Below, piece by piece: positions 45,508-54,011 of a stretch of DNA of 64,000 nt. Origin of the DNA: Spirochaetales bacterium (lineage in GTDB: Bacteria; Spirochaetota; Spirochaetia; DSM-27196; Salinispiraceae); contig JAACWS010000010.1 of NCBI GenBank assembly GCA_009991955.1, positions 45,758-109,757 of the forward strand, read 5' to 3'. Below the pieces are notes generated by a model, which did no database searches, was not told where the DNA came from, and was given only the letters and a program-made list of their open reading frames with translations. The translations under genes and the position numbers were made by a program. The number at the start of each line of letters is the position of its first letter. Position 1 is the first letter of the stretch.

Positions 45508-48500
45508 GAATTACCCAATCCAGTCTTGGCCGCGCTTTTTTGTGAACGGATTTGAACACCATAACTGATTACAAAAACTAGCGAAATCGATGCGACCCCG
45601 AGTCCTACCGCAGTTAGTCCAAACCGAGCACCCAACAATAAAGAAACTCCAAAGATGAGAGGACCCAAGGTTTCTCCAAATTTACCCATGAGCTCGTAGA
45701 TACCGACAGCCTGGTCAGCCCCTACTACTTCGACCGATGGGAACTCCAGAAAAACATTATTTTGAGTGTTCACTGCAAATCCTTCGGTTATCCCCATCAA
45801 AATTAGTGCAATAACCGCCCCACCAAGACTACCGGACCAAGCTGCAATGAGGAGCGCTACTCCCCAAAAGACAGAACCTAATACGCTTCCCCATACGTTG
45901 CCAATTTTCCGCTCAATAGTACGGGATAAAACCGGTCCAAAATATACAATGAAAAGACCATTGATTATCAATAACCGTCCAATATCCGCAGTACTCACCC
46001 CTAAGCCTTCTGCAAATAACGGGAAGTAGTATGCTATGTACGAACCTGCAATGTAGGTAGGGAGAATCAAACTTACAAAAAATACCCAAATTCGAATATC
46101 GAAAAGAAATAGGAACATATCCTTTATACGTTTTGACGCACTCGTAATTGAGGTCGACGCTAACGGTACCACTTTTGAAAGGCCGATGAATAAAGGCAAT
46201 AAGAATACAACCCCCATGAGGAGAGCCGCCACATAAAAAACTGTCTGAAAACCGATGACATCGGCCAGCGATGCACCAACAACTAACCCGGTATTAATAC
46301 CAGCGGTCATTCCGGCGTAAAAATTCGAGAAACCTATGCTTCGTCTCTCGGAGTTTTGCTCCCGATTTATGATTGATCGCAATCCCATATAGGCGAGGCC
46401 GGAACCTAGACCAACAATCCCGCGAAAAACCGTAAGAAAGGAAAGGGTAATTGTTGCCGCAGATCCATAGAGACCCATTGCTGAAAGAAGTACCCCACCG
46501 TAAAAAAGTCCTTGCCAGGAGAGTTTGACCGCCAAAAAACCAGCTGCCAACGTCGCCAATCCAAAACCCAAAGTTTCAAAGACAAGGGGTAAGGCGATAA
46601 TTACGTCCGCTACATCCCCAGTCTGCGGTACATAGAGGCGACTAGAGAGGATAGGTAAAAAAGCCACAGATAGGGACAGAGCAGTAAAGAGCAAATAGGC
46701 AATTGGTCGGGTAAAAAGAATTCCATTGAATCCATCTGAACTTTCGTCCGGGAGGGCCTTGAAGGAACCAAGGGAATTCCTTTTTTCTATCAAAGTTCCT
46801 AAAAAAGTCAGTTCTACAACCAAGAGAATAACTACTATTAGTATAACAAATAATTCCAAAATAAGATTTCTTATAAGTTGGGTATTCTCGTACTGTAGGG
46901 CGTAGAGATCGGTTCCGGTCTCGAACAATGCGATAACCTTACCTTCCTTATCGAATATCGGCCCGACTCCATAGATCCAATCCCCCGAAATATCGGTGAC
47001 AAGTTCGGTAGCAATTTCTCCCTGCCAGGCAAGATCGTAAACTCCCGGTTCGTCGGGCCCCATCAACCAATCAAAGGGATAATAGGGATTAATTTGGCCA
47101 TTCATGTACATAAAACCGTAGAGCCGTTCATCGAATATTCGATAGAGGGCAAAGTAATAGCCGCGATTCCAATCATCTTTATTCTGATTAAACGCACCCA
47201 TTAAGTTACTTCTAAGTTCACGATAGGTGGGGGAATTATAATCTTCGGGAGAACTCATTTCCTTGAGTCCCTCTGCGTCTACGATCTGAGGGATGATTTG
47301 AAGCATCTGGGAGATTTTTTGTAGAACTACATCCTGATACCTTCCTGAAAAGTTCGGGATAATGATAAGAGACGATAGACTGCCTACGACTAAAATAAGG
47401 ACCGATAAACCAAAGGCCCTTACTAACAAAGGCGAAATTTTTCCACCAAGAAAGCCGTAAAAAAATCCCCGGAAGGTAAAAACAATTCCACCAAGAGCAC
47501 CGAAAGAAGAAATCCAAAAGAGATACCCAAAAATCCTTTGTCTTAGGGTGAGTAACGCAGAACCTAAATATTCTATTTGACCCGTAGAGCTGACAAGTAC
47601 AACCCCTTCATCATTGGAAGTAATGAAAGAACGATTCTCTTGGGTAGTTAAGGAATAGTAGTAGTAGGGATAGACGTCATCTCCTACGACTTCCGATAGT
47701 TTCTCCCTATTGAATAATGTTTCGACCGATCCGTCACTTTCGAGACGCTGTATCGACTGATTTTGTAAGTCTGTAAAGATAATCGAATCATTATAAAGGC
47801 CTACGCTCCAAGGAATGACCCCAAGGGTACCCTCAGAAGCGGGGGTATACCGATAAACAATACGGAATTGGGTATCTGGGGGCACACTCGTCGAGAGATT
47901 TACCGAAGGTTCCAACGAATAGGAGTGTAAAAGAGATTCAAGATCTCCCATTGTTCGATCGAAAGATCCCACCCCTATGCTTCCATCTTTTAAGGTCAGA
48001 ACAAAAGACTGGCCATAGATTCGGTGTATTGTTCCAATATGAAGGTTTGCCTCGGTAAACTCCATGAATCCCTCGAGGACCTCCTCTCCAGTTTGAAAAT
48101 TAAAAGAGTAATTCTGGATTCCATTGTCATGAAGTTCAAACCACCAGACTGAATTGCCGATTACCCTTAAGTCTATGAGTGCCCCTCGCTGAACCAAGAC
48201 TTCGTTAAAATCCGTTTCCTTATATTCTCTGCGGACCAAGGTAGACTCATATCGGCCTTGGCTATCGTAAAGGAGTATTTCTTCGTGGGTAAGATAAAAT
48301 CCTTTTTCATCCAGGCGATTATTCAGTAACAAAAAGGAACCATCGTCTAGAGGAGCAATTTCCCTAGCGTAAAAGAACGAATCGTCACTACGGCTACCAC
48401 CCTCGGTTTCAAAGTCCAATGTTCTGTCTTCACCAATACCTACGACCCGCCTCGAAGATGAGTCTAGGACGAAAAGTTCGCCGTAGTTATTTTGTTGGGC

Positions 48501-48659
48501 GTATACCGGGTATTCAAGAGCCAATTCTTGCTGATTCACTGGCCATCGGGCAAAAGTGAAAAGTAAAAAAGTCCCCAGTAAGAAGAAAAATGAAAGAGCT
48601 AAAGACCAGAAAAAACCTTTTTTATAATTAATCGTCGGATTACCCGATGAAATTGGCAT
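45504..48659 (-). CDS. Sensor-MFS transporter fusion protein
   Basis: A 1051-aa protein (from the second Met; the first Met at 48677 lies within the promoter). Residues up to about 630 repeat the layout of the neighbouring cyclase: N-terminal helix (about 16-37), propeller-like domain, two helices (about 377-434), Cache-like domain with WNRGYYFALYRIFDERLYG, and a helix (about 600-624). Instead of HAMP-cyclase it then has about 395 residues of a 12-helix major facilitator transporter (from about 650; FRGIVGLGSGLAYMGLRSI, GLSKVVPLAS loop). AAGGA lies seven bases before the chosen ATG. Substrate and ligand are unknown; the fusion suggests transport gated by, or reporting to, the sensor. Confidence 0.85.
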   Translation of the reverse strand: MPISSGNPTINYKKGFFWSLALSFFFLLGTFLLFTFARWPVNQQELALEYPVYAQQNNYGELFVLDSSSRRVVGIGEDRTLDFETEGGSRSDDSFFYAREIAPLDDGSFLLLNNRLDEKGFYLTHEEILLYDSQGRYESTLVRREYKETDFNEVLVQRGALIDLRVIGNSVWWFELHDNGIQNYSFNFQTGEEVLEGFMEFTEANLHIGTIHRIYGQSFVLTLKDGSIGVGSFDRTMGDLESLLHSYSLEPSVNLSTSVPPDTQFRIVYRYTPASEGTLGVIPWSVGLYNDSIIFTDLQNQSIQRLESDGSVETLFNREKLSEVVGDDVYPYYYYSLTTQENRSFITSNDEGVVLVSSTGQIEYLGSALLTLRQRIFGYLFWISSFGALGGIVFTFRGFFYGFLGGKISPLLVRAFGLSVLILVVGSLSSLIIIPNFSGRYQDVVLQKISQMLQIIPQIVDAEGLKEMSSPEDYNSPTYRELRSNLMGAFNQNKDDWNRGYYFALYRIFDERLYGFMYMNGQINPYYPFDWLMGPDEPGVYDLAWQGEIATELVTDISGDWIYGVGPIFDKEGKVIALFETGTDLYALQYENTQLIRNLILELFVILIVVILLVVELTFLGTLIEKRNSLGSFKALPDESSDGFNGILFTRPIAYLLFTALSLSVAFLPILSSRLYVPQTGDVADVIIALPLVFETLGFGLATLAAGFLAVKLSWQGLFYGGVLLSAMGLYGSAATITLSFLTVFRGIVGLGSGLAYMGLRSIINREQNSERRSIGFSNFYAGMTAGINTGLVVGASLADVIGFQTVFYVAALLMGVVFLLPLFIGLSKVVPLASTSITSASKRIKDMFLFLFDIRIWVFFVSLILPTYIAGSYIAYYFPLFAEGLGVSTADIGRLLIINGLFIVYFGPVLSRTIERKIGNVWGSVLGSVFWGVALLIAAWSGSLGGAVIALILMGITEGFAVNTQNNVFLEFPSVEVVGADQAVGIYELMGKFGETLGPLIFGVSLLLGARFGLTAVGLGVASISLVFVISYGVQIRSQKSAAKTGLGNS

Positions 48660-48679
48660 AAATATTCCTTGATACATTC

Positions 48680-48708
48680 ATTGTAAAAGAACTCCGGAGG
48701 ATATTCAA
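48680..48708 (-). promoter_or_regulatory. Promoter of the sensor-MFS / cyclase operon
   Basis: On the - strand TTGAAT (48708-48703), a 17-bp spacer and TACAAT (48685-48680). The predicted start is near 48673, downstream of the first possible ATG (48677), which supports the start codon at 48659. A palindrome CTCCGGAG (48692-48699) lies in the spacer and could bind a regulator. Confidence 0.65.
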
Positions 48709-48737
48709 ACCCTAAAAGGGCCCGGCTGAAAAAATAG

Positions 48738-48771
48738 TTTGACAGGTCAAAAAATGGGCGCCTATGATAGG
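48738..48771 (+). promoter_or_regulatory. Promoter of the second EF-G gene with two overlapping palindromes
   Basis: TTGACA (48739-48744, consensus), an 18-bp spacer and TATGAT (48763-48768). A perfect inverted repeat TTTGAC-AG-GTCAAA (48738-48751) covers the -35 box, and CCTAT-G-ATAGG (48761-48771) covers the -10 box. Such placement suits repressor binding. It is arranged back to back with the promoter of the sensor-MFS operon 30 bp away. Confidence 0.7.
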
Positions 48772-48832
48772 TATATACAGAAATACGGCCATTTTGAACT
48801 TCACGAACAAAGAGCCGGAAAGGAAGGGTGTT

Positions 48833-50926
48833 ATGAGCTACAGCACCGATGAAATTAGAAACATCGCTGTCGCTGGGCACGGAGGTACAGGGAAGACCAC
48901 CTTCGTGGAGAATCTACTATTTTCGGGGAATCAAATATCGAAACCCGAATCGACAGACTCTGGAAAATCGGTCAGTGACTTTACCGAGGAAGAAATAGAA
49001 CACAAAATTTCTATTCATACTTCACTTTCTCATATTTTTTGGAAGGGTCATAAGATAAATATCCTAGACACCCCGGGGGCAAGCGATTTTGTCGGCGAAG
49101 TAATTGCTGCCTTTCGAACTGCCGAAAGTTCAATAATCCTGGTAGATAGTCAGGCGGGTGTGCAGATTGAAACAATCAAGCTTTGGAGACGACTCGATAA
49201 TCGGAATCGGCCGCGAATCGTCTTTATCAATAAAATGGATCAACAGCGAGCCAATTTTGAGCACGTTTTAGAAGACCTGAGGGCTAAATTTGAAAACAGC
49301 CAAAAGCCTTCCATACCAATTACCATTCCAATGGGCGAAGGCGACAACTTCAAGGGCATTATCGATCTCATACAAATGAAGGCCTATAGGGCTCACTCGC
49401 CAGGCGAAAAAGAGAAAGAAACCGATATTCCCGAAGAATATAGGGAAATCGCCCAGACCTACCACGAACAAATGTTAGAAGCGGCCGCCGTTGGTGATGA
49501 TGAACTTATGGAAAAGTTTCTTGAGGAAGAAGACCTTACCGTCGAAGAAGCTATCCGAGGGTTGACCGAAGGACTCGTCGAAAATAAGCTAGTACCAGTT
49601 TTTTGTGGTTCGGCTCTTCAGAATACCGGGGTTTCGGCGATTCTCGATTTTCTCAATATTTCAGCTCCATCCCCAAAGGGACTCGATGAAGTTGCCTACG
49701 ATAGAAGTCATAATGAGATCCGGGTTGCCATATCGAAGGACGAGTCTTTTAGTGCCTTCAGTTTTAAGACAAGTATCGATCAGTACGCAGGAAAACTCTC
49801 GTACGTAAAAATAATCACCGGCGTTTTAAAATCTGACATGGAAGTGTTAAACTTTCGAGAAAATAAAAAAGAAAAGATTTCGAAACTCTACATGTGCCAA
49901 GGCAAGAAACTCAAAGAGGTAGATGAGCTTTTCGCTGGTGATTTAGGAATCATTGCAAAAATGGCTACCGCCCATACAAATGATAGTTTTTGTATGCCCG
50001 ATAAGGACTTTACCTATCGGCCCCTTCAGCTACCCCAGCCTGTTTACTCTATCGCCGTATCCGCCGGAACCAAAAAGGATCAAGATAAGTTGGCCGAGCT
50101 ATTGGGAAAGGCTACCGAGGAAGATAAAACTCTTCTTCTCTCCTATAACGCCGAAACGAGAGAATCGGTCTTTTCGGGAATGGGTGAGCTTCATATTAAT
50201 TTAATCTTCGAAAAGATTAAAAAAGCAACCAAAATGGAAATCCTCACCCAGACTCCCCGGGTTGCATACCGAGAGACAATGACCATCACCGCAGAAGCGG
50301 AGTACACGCATAAGAAGCAATCCGGTGGTCATGGACAGTACGGCAAGGTACTCATGAAGTTTCGTCCCCTAGAAAGGGGCGAAGGCTTCGTGTTTGCCAA
50401 TGAAATACACGGTGGTTCTGTTTCCAAGGGCTTTATGCCGGGTATCGAAAAGGGAATACTCGAGGCGATGGAACAAGGTATCCTCGCTGGGTATCCTGTT
50501 GTCGATATCGGGGCTACGATCGTGGATGGAAAAGAACATCCGGTGGACTCTAGTGAAATGGCGTTCAAACTTGCAGCGCGGGGTGCTCTGAAAGAGGCCC
50601 TAATTAAGGCAAAGTGCACACTTCTTGAGCCGATTATGGAACTAAATGTCTATGTCGAAGACGTATACCTCGGTGACATACTATCTGACCTCAGTGCAAA
50701 ACGGGGTAAAGTCCTTGGACAAGATATCTTGGGGGGTGGAATAGTACAGGTAAACGCCGAAGTACCCCAAAGTGAGCTGCTGCGCTATTCGATCGATCTT
50801 CGGTCCATGACTTCCGGCACAGGAAGCTTTGAGATGAACTTTGCCTACTACAATCCGATTAGTGGGCGGGCTGCGGATGAGGTTGTCGCAAAGGCCAAGC
50901 AGACAGCCGAAGCAGATCACCCTTAA
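48833..50926 (+). CDS. Elongation factor G-like GTPase (EF-G II type)
   Basis: A 697-aa five-domain translational GTPase. The P-loop is GHGGTGKTTFVENLLF rather than AHIDAGKTT, a mark of the EF-G II/EF-G-like group. DTPGASDFVGEV (canonical DTPGHVDF changed) and FINKMDQQRANF are the G3 and G4 regions. Domain IV keeps GGHGQYGKVLM and DGKEHPVDSSEMAF. The ATG at 48833 follows AAGGAAG (48820-48826) by six bases; an in-frame ATG at 48764 overlaps the -10 box and is rejected. The catalytic-loop His of G3 (in PGH) is replaced by Ala. A strong bidirectional terminator follows. Confidence 0.9.
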   Translation: MSYSTDEIRNIAVAGHGGTGKTTFVENLLFSGNQISKPESTDSGKSVSDFTEEEIEHKISIHTSLSHIFWKGHKINILDTPGASDFVGEVIAAFRTAESSIILVDSQAGVQIETIKLWRRLDNRNRPRIVFINKMDQQRANFEHVLEDLRAKFENSQKPSIPITIPMGEGDNFKGIIDLIQMKAYRAHSPGEKEKETDIPEEYREIAQTYHEQMLEAAAVGDDELMEKFLEEEDLTVEEAIRGLTEGLVENKLVPVFCGSALQNTGVSAILDFLNISAPSPKGLDEVAYDRSHNEIRVAISKDESFSAFSFKTSIDQYAGKLSYVKIITGVLKSDMEVLNFRENKKEKISKLYMCQGKKLKEVDELFAGDLGIIAKMATAHTNDSFCMPDKDFTYRPLQLPQPVYSIAVSAGTKKDQDKLAELLGKATEEDKTLLLSYNAETRESVFSGMGELHINLIFEKIKKATKMEILTQTPRVAYRETMTITAEAEYTHKKQSGGHGQYGKVLMKFRPLERGEGFVFANEIHGGSVSKGFMPGIEKGILEAMEQGILAGYPVVDIGATIVDGKEHPVDSSEMAFKLAARGALKEALIKAKCTLLEPIMELNVYVEDVYLGDILSDLSAKRGKVLGQDILGGGIVQVNAEVPQSELLRYSIDLRSMTSGTGSFEMNFAYYNPISGRAADEVVAKAKQTAEADHP

Positions 50927-50944
50927 GCTCCTAAAAAATACAAT

Positions 50945-50986
50945 AGGGTCGATGGAAGCCAAAAATCCTTCATCGACCCTTATTTT
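50945..50986. terminator. Bidirectional terminator between EF-G-like and trmB genes
   Basis: AGGGTCGATG (50945-50954) and CATCGACCCT (50971-50980) form a 10-bp stem with a 16-base loop, followed on the + strand by TATTTT. On the - strand the same stem is followed by ATTGTATTTTTT. It lies between the two convergent stops and can end both transcripts. Confidence 0.88.
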
Positions 50987-50989
50987 GAA

Positions 50990-51682
50990 CTACATTAACG
51001 GTCCATCGGGTTTCTCGAAGTAAAGTTCATATATTTCATGGTTTTTTGCTTTTCCTTTTCGTTCAAAGGACGTCATAGGGCGCCAACTTTTTGGATTTAT
51101 GAAACCATCGCCGGAGTTTTTAAACTTCCCGAAGTCCCGGGAATATTCAAGCATCTGCTGTGCATAATCTTCCCAGTCGGTGACTGCATAGAGATAACCC
51201 CCAGGTCTCAGTTTCTCAAATACTAGTTCGAGAAACGACTGTTGAAAAATTCTCCGTTTATGATGTTTCTTTTTTTGCCAAGGATCAGGGAAAAAGAGAT
51301 GTACCCCGTTTATGCTTTCTCTGGGGATCATAGTCGAAAATACTTCTATTGCGTCCCTTTTAATTACATTTAAGTTTTTCAATTTGTCGGCGTGGATTCG
51401 CGCAAAAAGCGCTCCTACTCCCGGTGTATGTACTTCAAGACCTAAATAGTGTACCGAAGGATTTGATTTTGCTATCTCCACGGTAGCGTGACCCATTCCA
51501 AATCCAATTTCTACGACCAGAGGCTCATCTTTCGGAAAGTAGTCAAAGACGCTTTTTTCTGGATCGTAAGGTAGCAAATAGAAAGGAGCGTATTTCTCAT
51601 AGGCCTCCTTTTGTGCCCTACTAATTTTTGCCTGGCGAAGTACATAGGATCGAATAGGAGGGTGGATCGAAGTGTCATCCAA
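50990..51682 (-). CDS. trmB: tRNA (guanine-N7-)-methyltransferase
   Basis: Methylates G46 in the variable loop of tRNA using SAM. The 230-aa protein shows the SAM motif VVEIGFGMGHATVEIAK, YLGLEVHTPGVGALF, VHLFFPDPWQKKKHHKRR (the PDPW..KKRHxKRR hallmark) and TDWEDYAQQML. The N-terminus RSYVLRQAKISRAQ is also typical. It overlaps ptsP by 8 bp. Confidence 0.97.
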   Translation of the reverse strand: MDDTSIHPPIRSYVLRQAKISRAQKEAYEKYAPFYLLPYDPEKSVFDYFPKDEPLVVEIGFGMGHATVEIAKSNPSVHYLGLEVHTPGVGALFARIHADKLKNLNVIKRDAIEVFSTMIPRESINGVHLFFPDPWQKKKHHKRRIFQQSFLELVFEKLRPGGYLYAVTDWEDYAQQMLEYSRDFGKFKNSGDGFINPKSWRPMTSFERKGKAKNHEIYELYFEKPDGPLM

Positions 51683-53978
51683 TGGTCGATAATCCGTTTT
51701 GTACTATGTAGGCGTCCATCTCTTTAAGGGTCCTCACTCGCAGTAGGTCTTTGGCCGTTCTTGCGGCCTTAGATAAGGTAATTTCTTGTATCCGTTGCTT
51801 GAGCTTTGGAATTCTATTGGGATCTACAGAAACCTTTCTCACCCCCCTTCCAACTAAAAAGGTAAGCAAGGCCGGGTCGTGAACAGCTTCGCCACAAACA
51901 CTCAGTTCCGAAATTTTGCGTCCCACACCTTTGATTATTCGATCGAGGGACCGCAAGACCGCTGGATGATGGGCGGTATACATTGTGCCTATTTGTTCAT
52001 TGGTGCGATCTACCGCAAGGGTATACATAATTAGGTCATTTGTTCCTACACTCAGAAAATCCGCACGCTTACTTAAGTCCGAGGCGATCTCAACGGCCGC
52101 TGGAAGTTCGATCATCGCCCCAATTAGGGGTTTAGAATTATGAGTAAGTCCCTCATTTGCCAATTCATTAAGGGCTAAATCAACTTGTTCTTTCGCCGAC
52201 AAAAATTCATCGAGGGACGAAATCATCGGAAACATAATTCGAAGATCTCGATCGACGCCCGCACGGAGAATAGCTCTTAGTTGGTCAGAAAATATTTCTG
52301 GATTTGATAAGGAAAACCGAATACCTCGAAATCCGAGGAAGGGATTGTTTTCTCTATGGGTGTGATGTACACCCAAGAGCTTATCCCCCCCAACATCTAG
52401 AGTGCGAATAACAACCTCTTTACCCTCCATCGGCTCGAGTACCCTTCGATACAGTCGTGTTTGCTCCTCTTCCGAAGGAAAATCATTGCGTACTAGAAAA
52501 GGAAACTCGCTCCGATACAGCCCTACCCCCTCGGCGTGACAGGCTTGAGCAGCCTCAACATCCTGAATGAGATTCACATTCGCTAGCACTTTTACCACCG
52601 TTCCATCGATTGTAAGGCTGACCCGCGGACAGTCGATGGGTAAGGTACTAGACCGAGTCTTTAAGATCCCCTGGAATTCTTTAAGTATCTTAGTGTCAGG
52701 CTCGACGTGTAATTGCTCGTGGCTACCATCCACTATCAAGTTTGAACCTTGACGAATCAGAGAAAGCACATCGGATTGCAGAAAGAGAGTTGGCAACTTT
52801 AGAGAACGGGCAAGGAGGGCGACATGGGCCGTATGCCCACTTCCGAGGGTTACCACCCCGGCCGCGTTCTGAGCCGCCAATTTTACCAACTCCGACGGAA
52901 AGATATCGGGGGTTACGACTACCTGCCCTGAATAATCTCCGTTTGAAGTCTCGGTAGTTCCCAGGTTTCGAAGAAGGCGGTTTCCTAGATCTAATATATC
53001 TTGGGCCTTTTCCTTAATTCGGGGATTATCGTGATGAAGAAACATTTGTACATAACGATTGACTACCGAAGTTATGGCCCGATCGGCAAATTCGCCCCCA
53101 TGAATGCTTTCTTGCATGGCCCCGGAAAATTTTTCGTCCCGAAGCATAAGTAGGTGAGCGCTGAAAATAAGATCTGCCACCTCGGCTACTTGGATATCGA
53201 GGGTTCGTTGCATAGATTCCAATTGGGTTTTTGTCGCCCCCAATGACTTGGCAAATAAAACGAGTTCTTCGGTCTCAGAAAACGGCCGGGTTCTCTCGGA
53301 CTCAGACAAGATCAAAGGAGCAAAACTTTCCGACCGGGTTCGCAGAATATGGGCTTTTCCAATTGCAATTCCCGATCCGGCACTAACTCCATTCACGAGT
53401 AAGGGGTACCCAACAGGAATTTCCGAAGTCTGGTAAAATTCGATAAGGGCTTCTGCATTTTCTAAGGTCGCCGCTAATTGACTGGCAATAGCTTTTAGAG
53501 CCCGGGTATCGTGATGAGAAAAGGCGTTTTTTTTGCGATCCTGAAGGGTAAGTACACCGATCCGATTAACACCTCTACGAATAGGAACAGCCAAAAAAGC
53601 TTCGTACATTTCTTCTTCAATACCTGGTATTGGCTTAAAGTACGGGTTCTGGCTAGCTCGTCCCTCGCGGATCGACCGGCTTTCTTCAAAAGCTTTACCC
53701 GTTATACCCTCTCCAGGTTTAAGGCTTACCATGGTGGTGTTGGCAACCTTCAGCCCCTTCGTTGCCCGAAGTATGAGTGCATCTTCCTGGTGGTGATAGA
53801 GGTAGACCGAACATACATCCGAACGCATATGGGCGCCAACCATACCCACGACATCGGACAGAAACTCTGGAAGAGAACTTTTTGACTCAAACAGAGCCGT
53901 CAACTCAGCCATGTCACACAGGAGTTCAAAATTCTTGTTTTCTTTTTTGTTTGGATTAATCGTCTCTTTCGAAATCAC
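51675..53978 (-). CDS. ptsP: PtsP-type phosphoenolpyruvate-protein phosphotransferase (EI-Ntr like)
   Basis: First enzyme of the nitrogen-type PTS; takes phosphate from PEP and passes it to NPr. The 767-aa protein has an N-terminal GAF domain (about residues 20-170), then the EI domains. The phosphohistidine is in VTLGSGHTAHVALLARSL. The PEP-binding barrel shows GVGLYRSEFPFLVRN, RTLDVGGDKL, GFRGIRFSL, GAMIELPAAVEI, FLSVGTNDLIMYTLAVDR and the catalytic Cys in SVCGEAVHDP. No NPr or EIIA-Ntr gene is adjacent. It lies between trmB (8-bp overlap) and mfd (33-bp gap). Confidence 0.95.
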   Translation of the reverse strand: MISKETINPNKKENKNFELLCDMAELTALFESKSSLPEFLSDVVGMVGAHMRSDVCSVYLYHHQEDALILRATKGLKVANTTMVSLKPGEGITGKAFEESRSIREGRASQNPYFKPIPGIEEEMYEAFLAVPIRRGVNRIGVLTLQDRKKNAFSHHDTRALKAIASQLAATLENAEALIEFYQTSEIPVGYPLLVNGVSAGSGIAIGKAHILRTRSESFAPLILSESERTRPFSETEELVLFAKSLGATKTQLESMQRTLDIQVAEVADLIFSAHLLMLRDEKFSGAMQESIHGGEFADRAITSVVNRYVQMFLHHDNPRIKEKAQDILDLGNRLLRNLGTTETSNGDYSGQVVVTPDIFPSELVKLAAQNAAGVVTLGSGHTAHVALLARSLKLPTLFLQSDVLSLIRQGSNLIVDGSHEQLHVEPDTKILKEFQGILKTRSSTLPIDCPRVSLTIDGTVVKVLANVNLIQDVEAAQACHAEGVGLYRSEFPFLVRNDFPSEEEQTRLYRRVLEPMEGKEVVIRTLDVGGDKLLGVHHTHRENNPFLGFRGIRFSLSNPEIFSDQLRAILRAGVDRDLRIMFPMISSLDEFLSAKEQVDLALNELANEGLTHNSKPLIGAMIELPAAVEIASDLSKRADFLSVGTNDLIMYTLAVDRTNEQIGTMYTAHHPAVLRSLDRIIKGVGRKISELSVCGEAVHDPALLTFLVGRGVRKVSVDPNRIPKLKQRIQEITLSKAARTAKDLLRVRTLKEMDAYIVQNGLSTIG

Positions 53979-54011
53979 CGGTAAAGTATACTTCCTAAAG
54001 GGGGCCTCTGG

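Noticed and set aside
48660..48677. First Met of the sensor-MFS protein at 48677
   Set aside because: The codon lies about two bases after the -10 box TACAAT, upstream of the expected transcription start; the Met at 48659 has AAGGA at good spacing.
48764..48832. Longer N-terminus for the second EF-G starting at 48764
   Set aside because: That ATG overlaps the -10 box of a consensus-like promoter, so it would not be in the transcript. The ATG at 48833 has AAGGAAG upstream and gives the family N-terminus.
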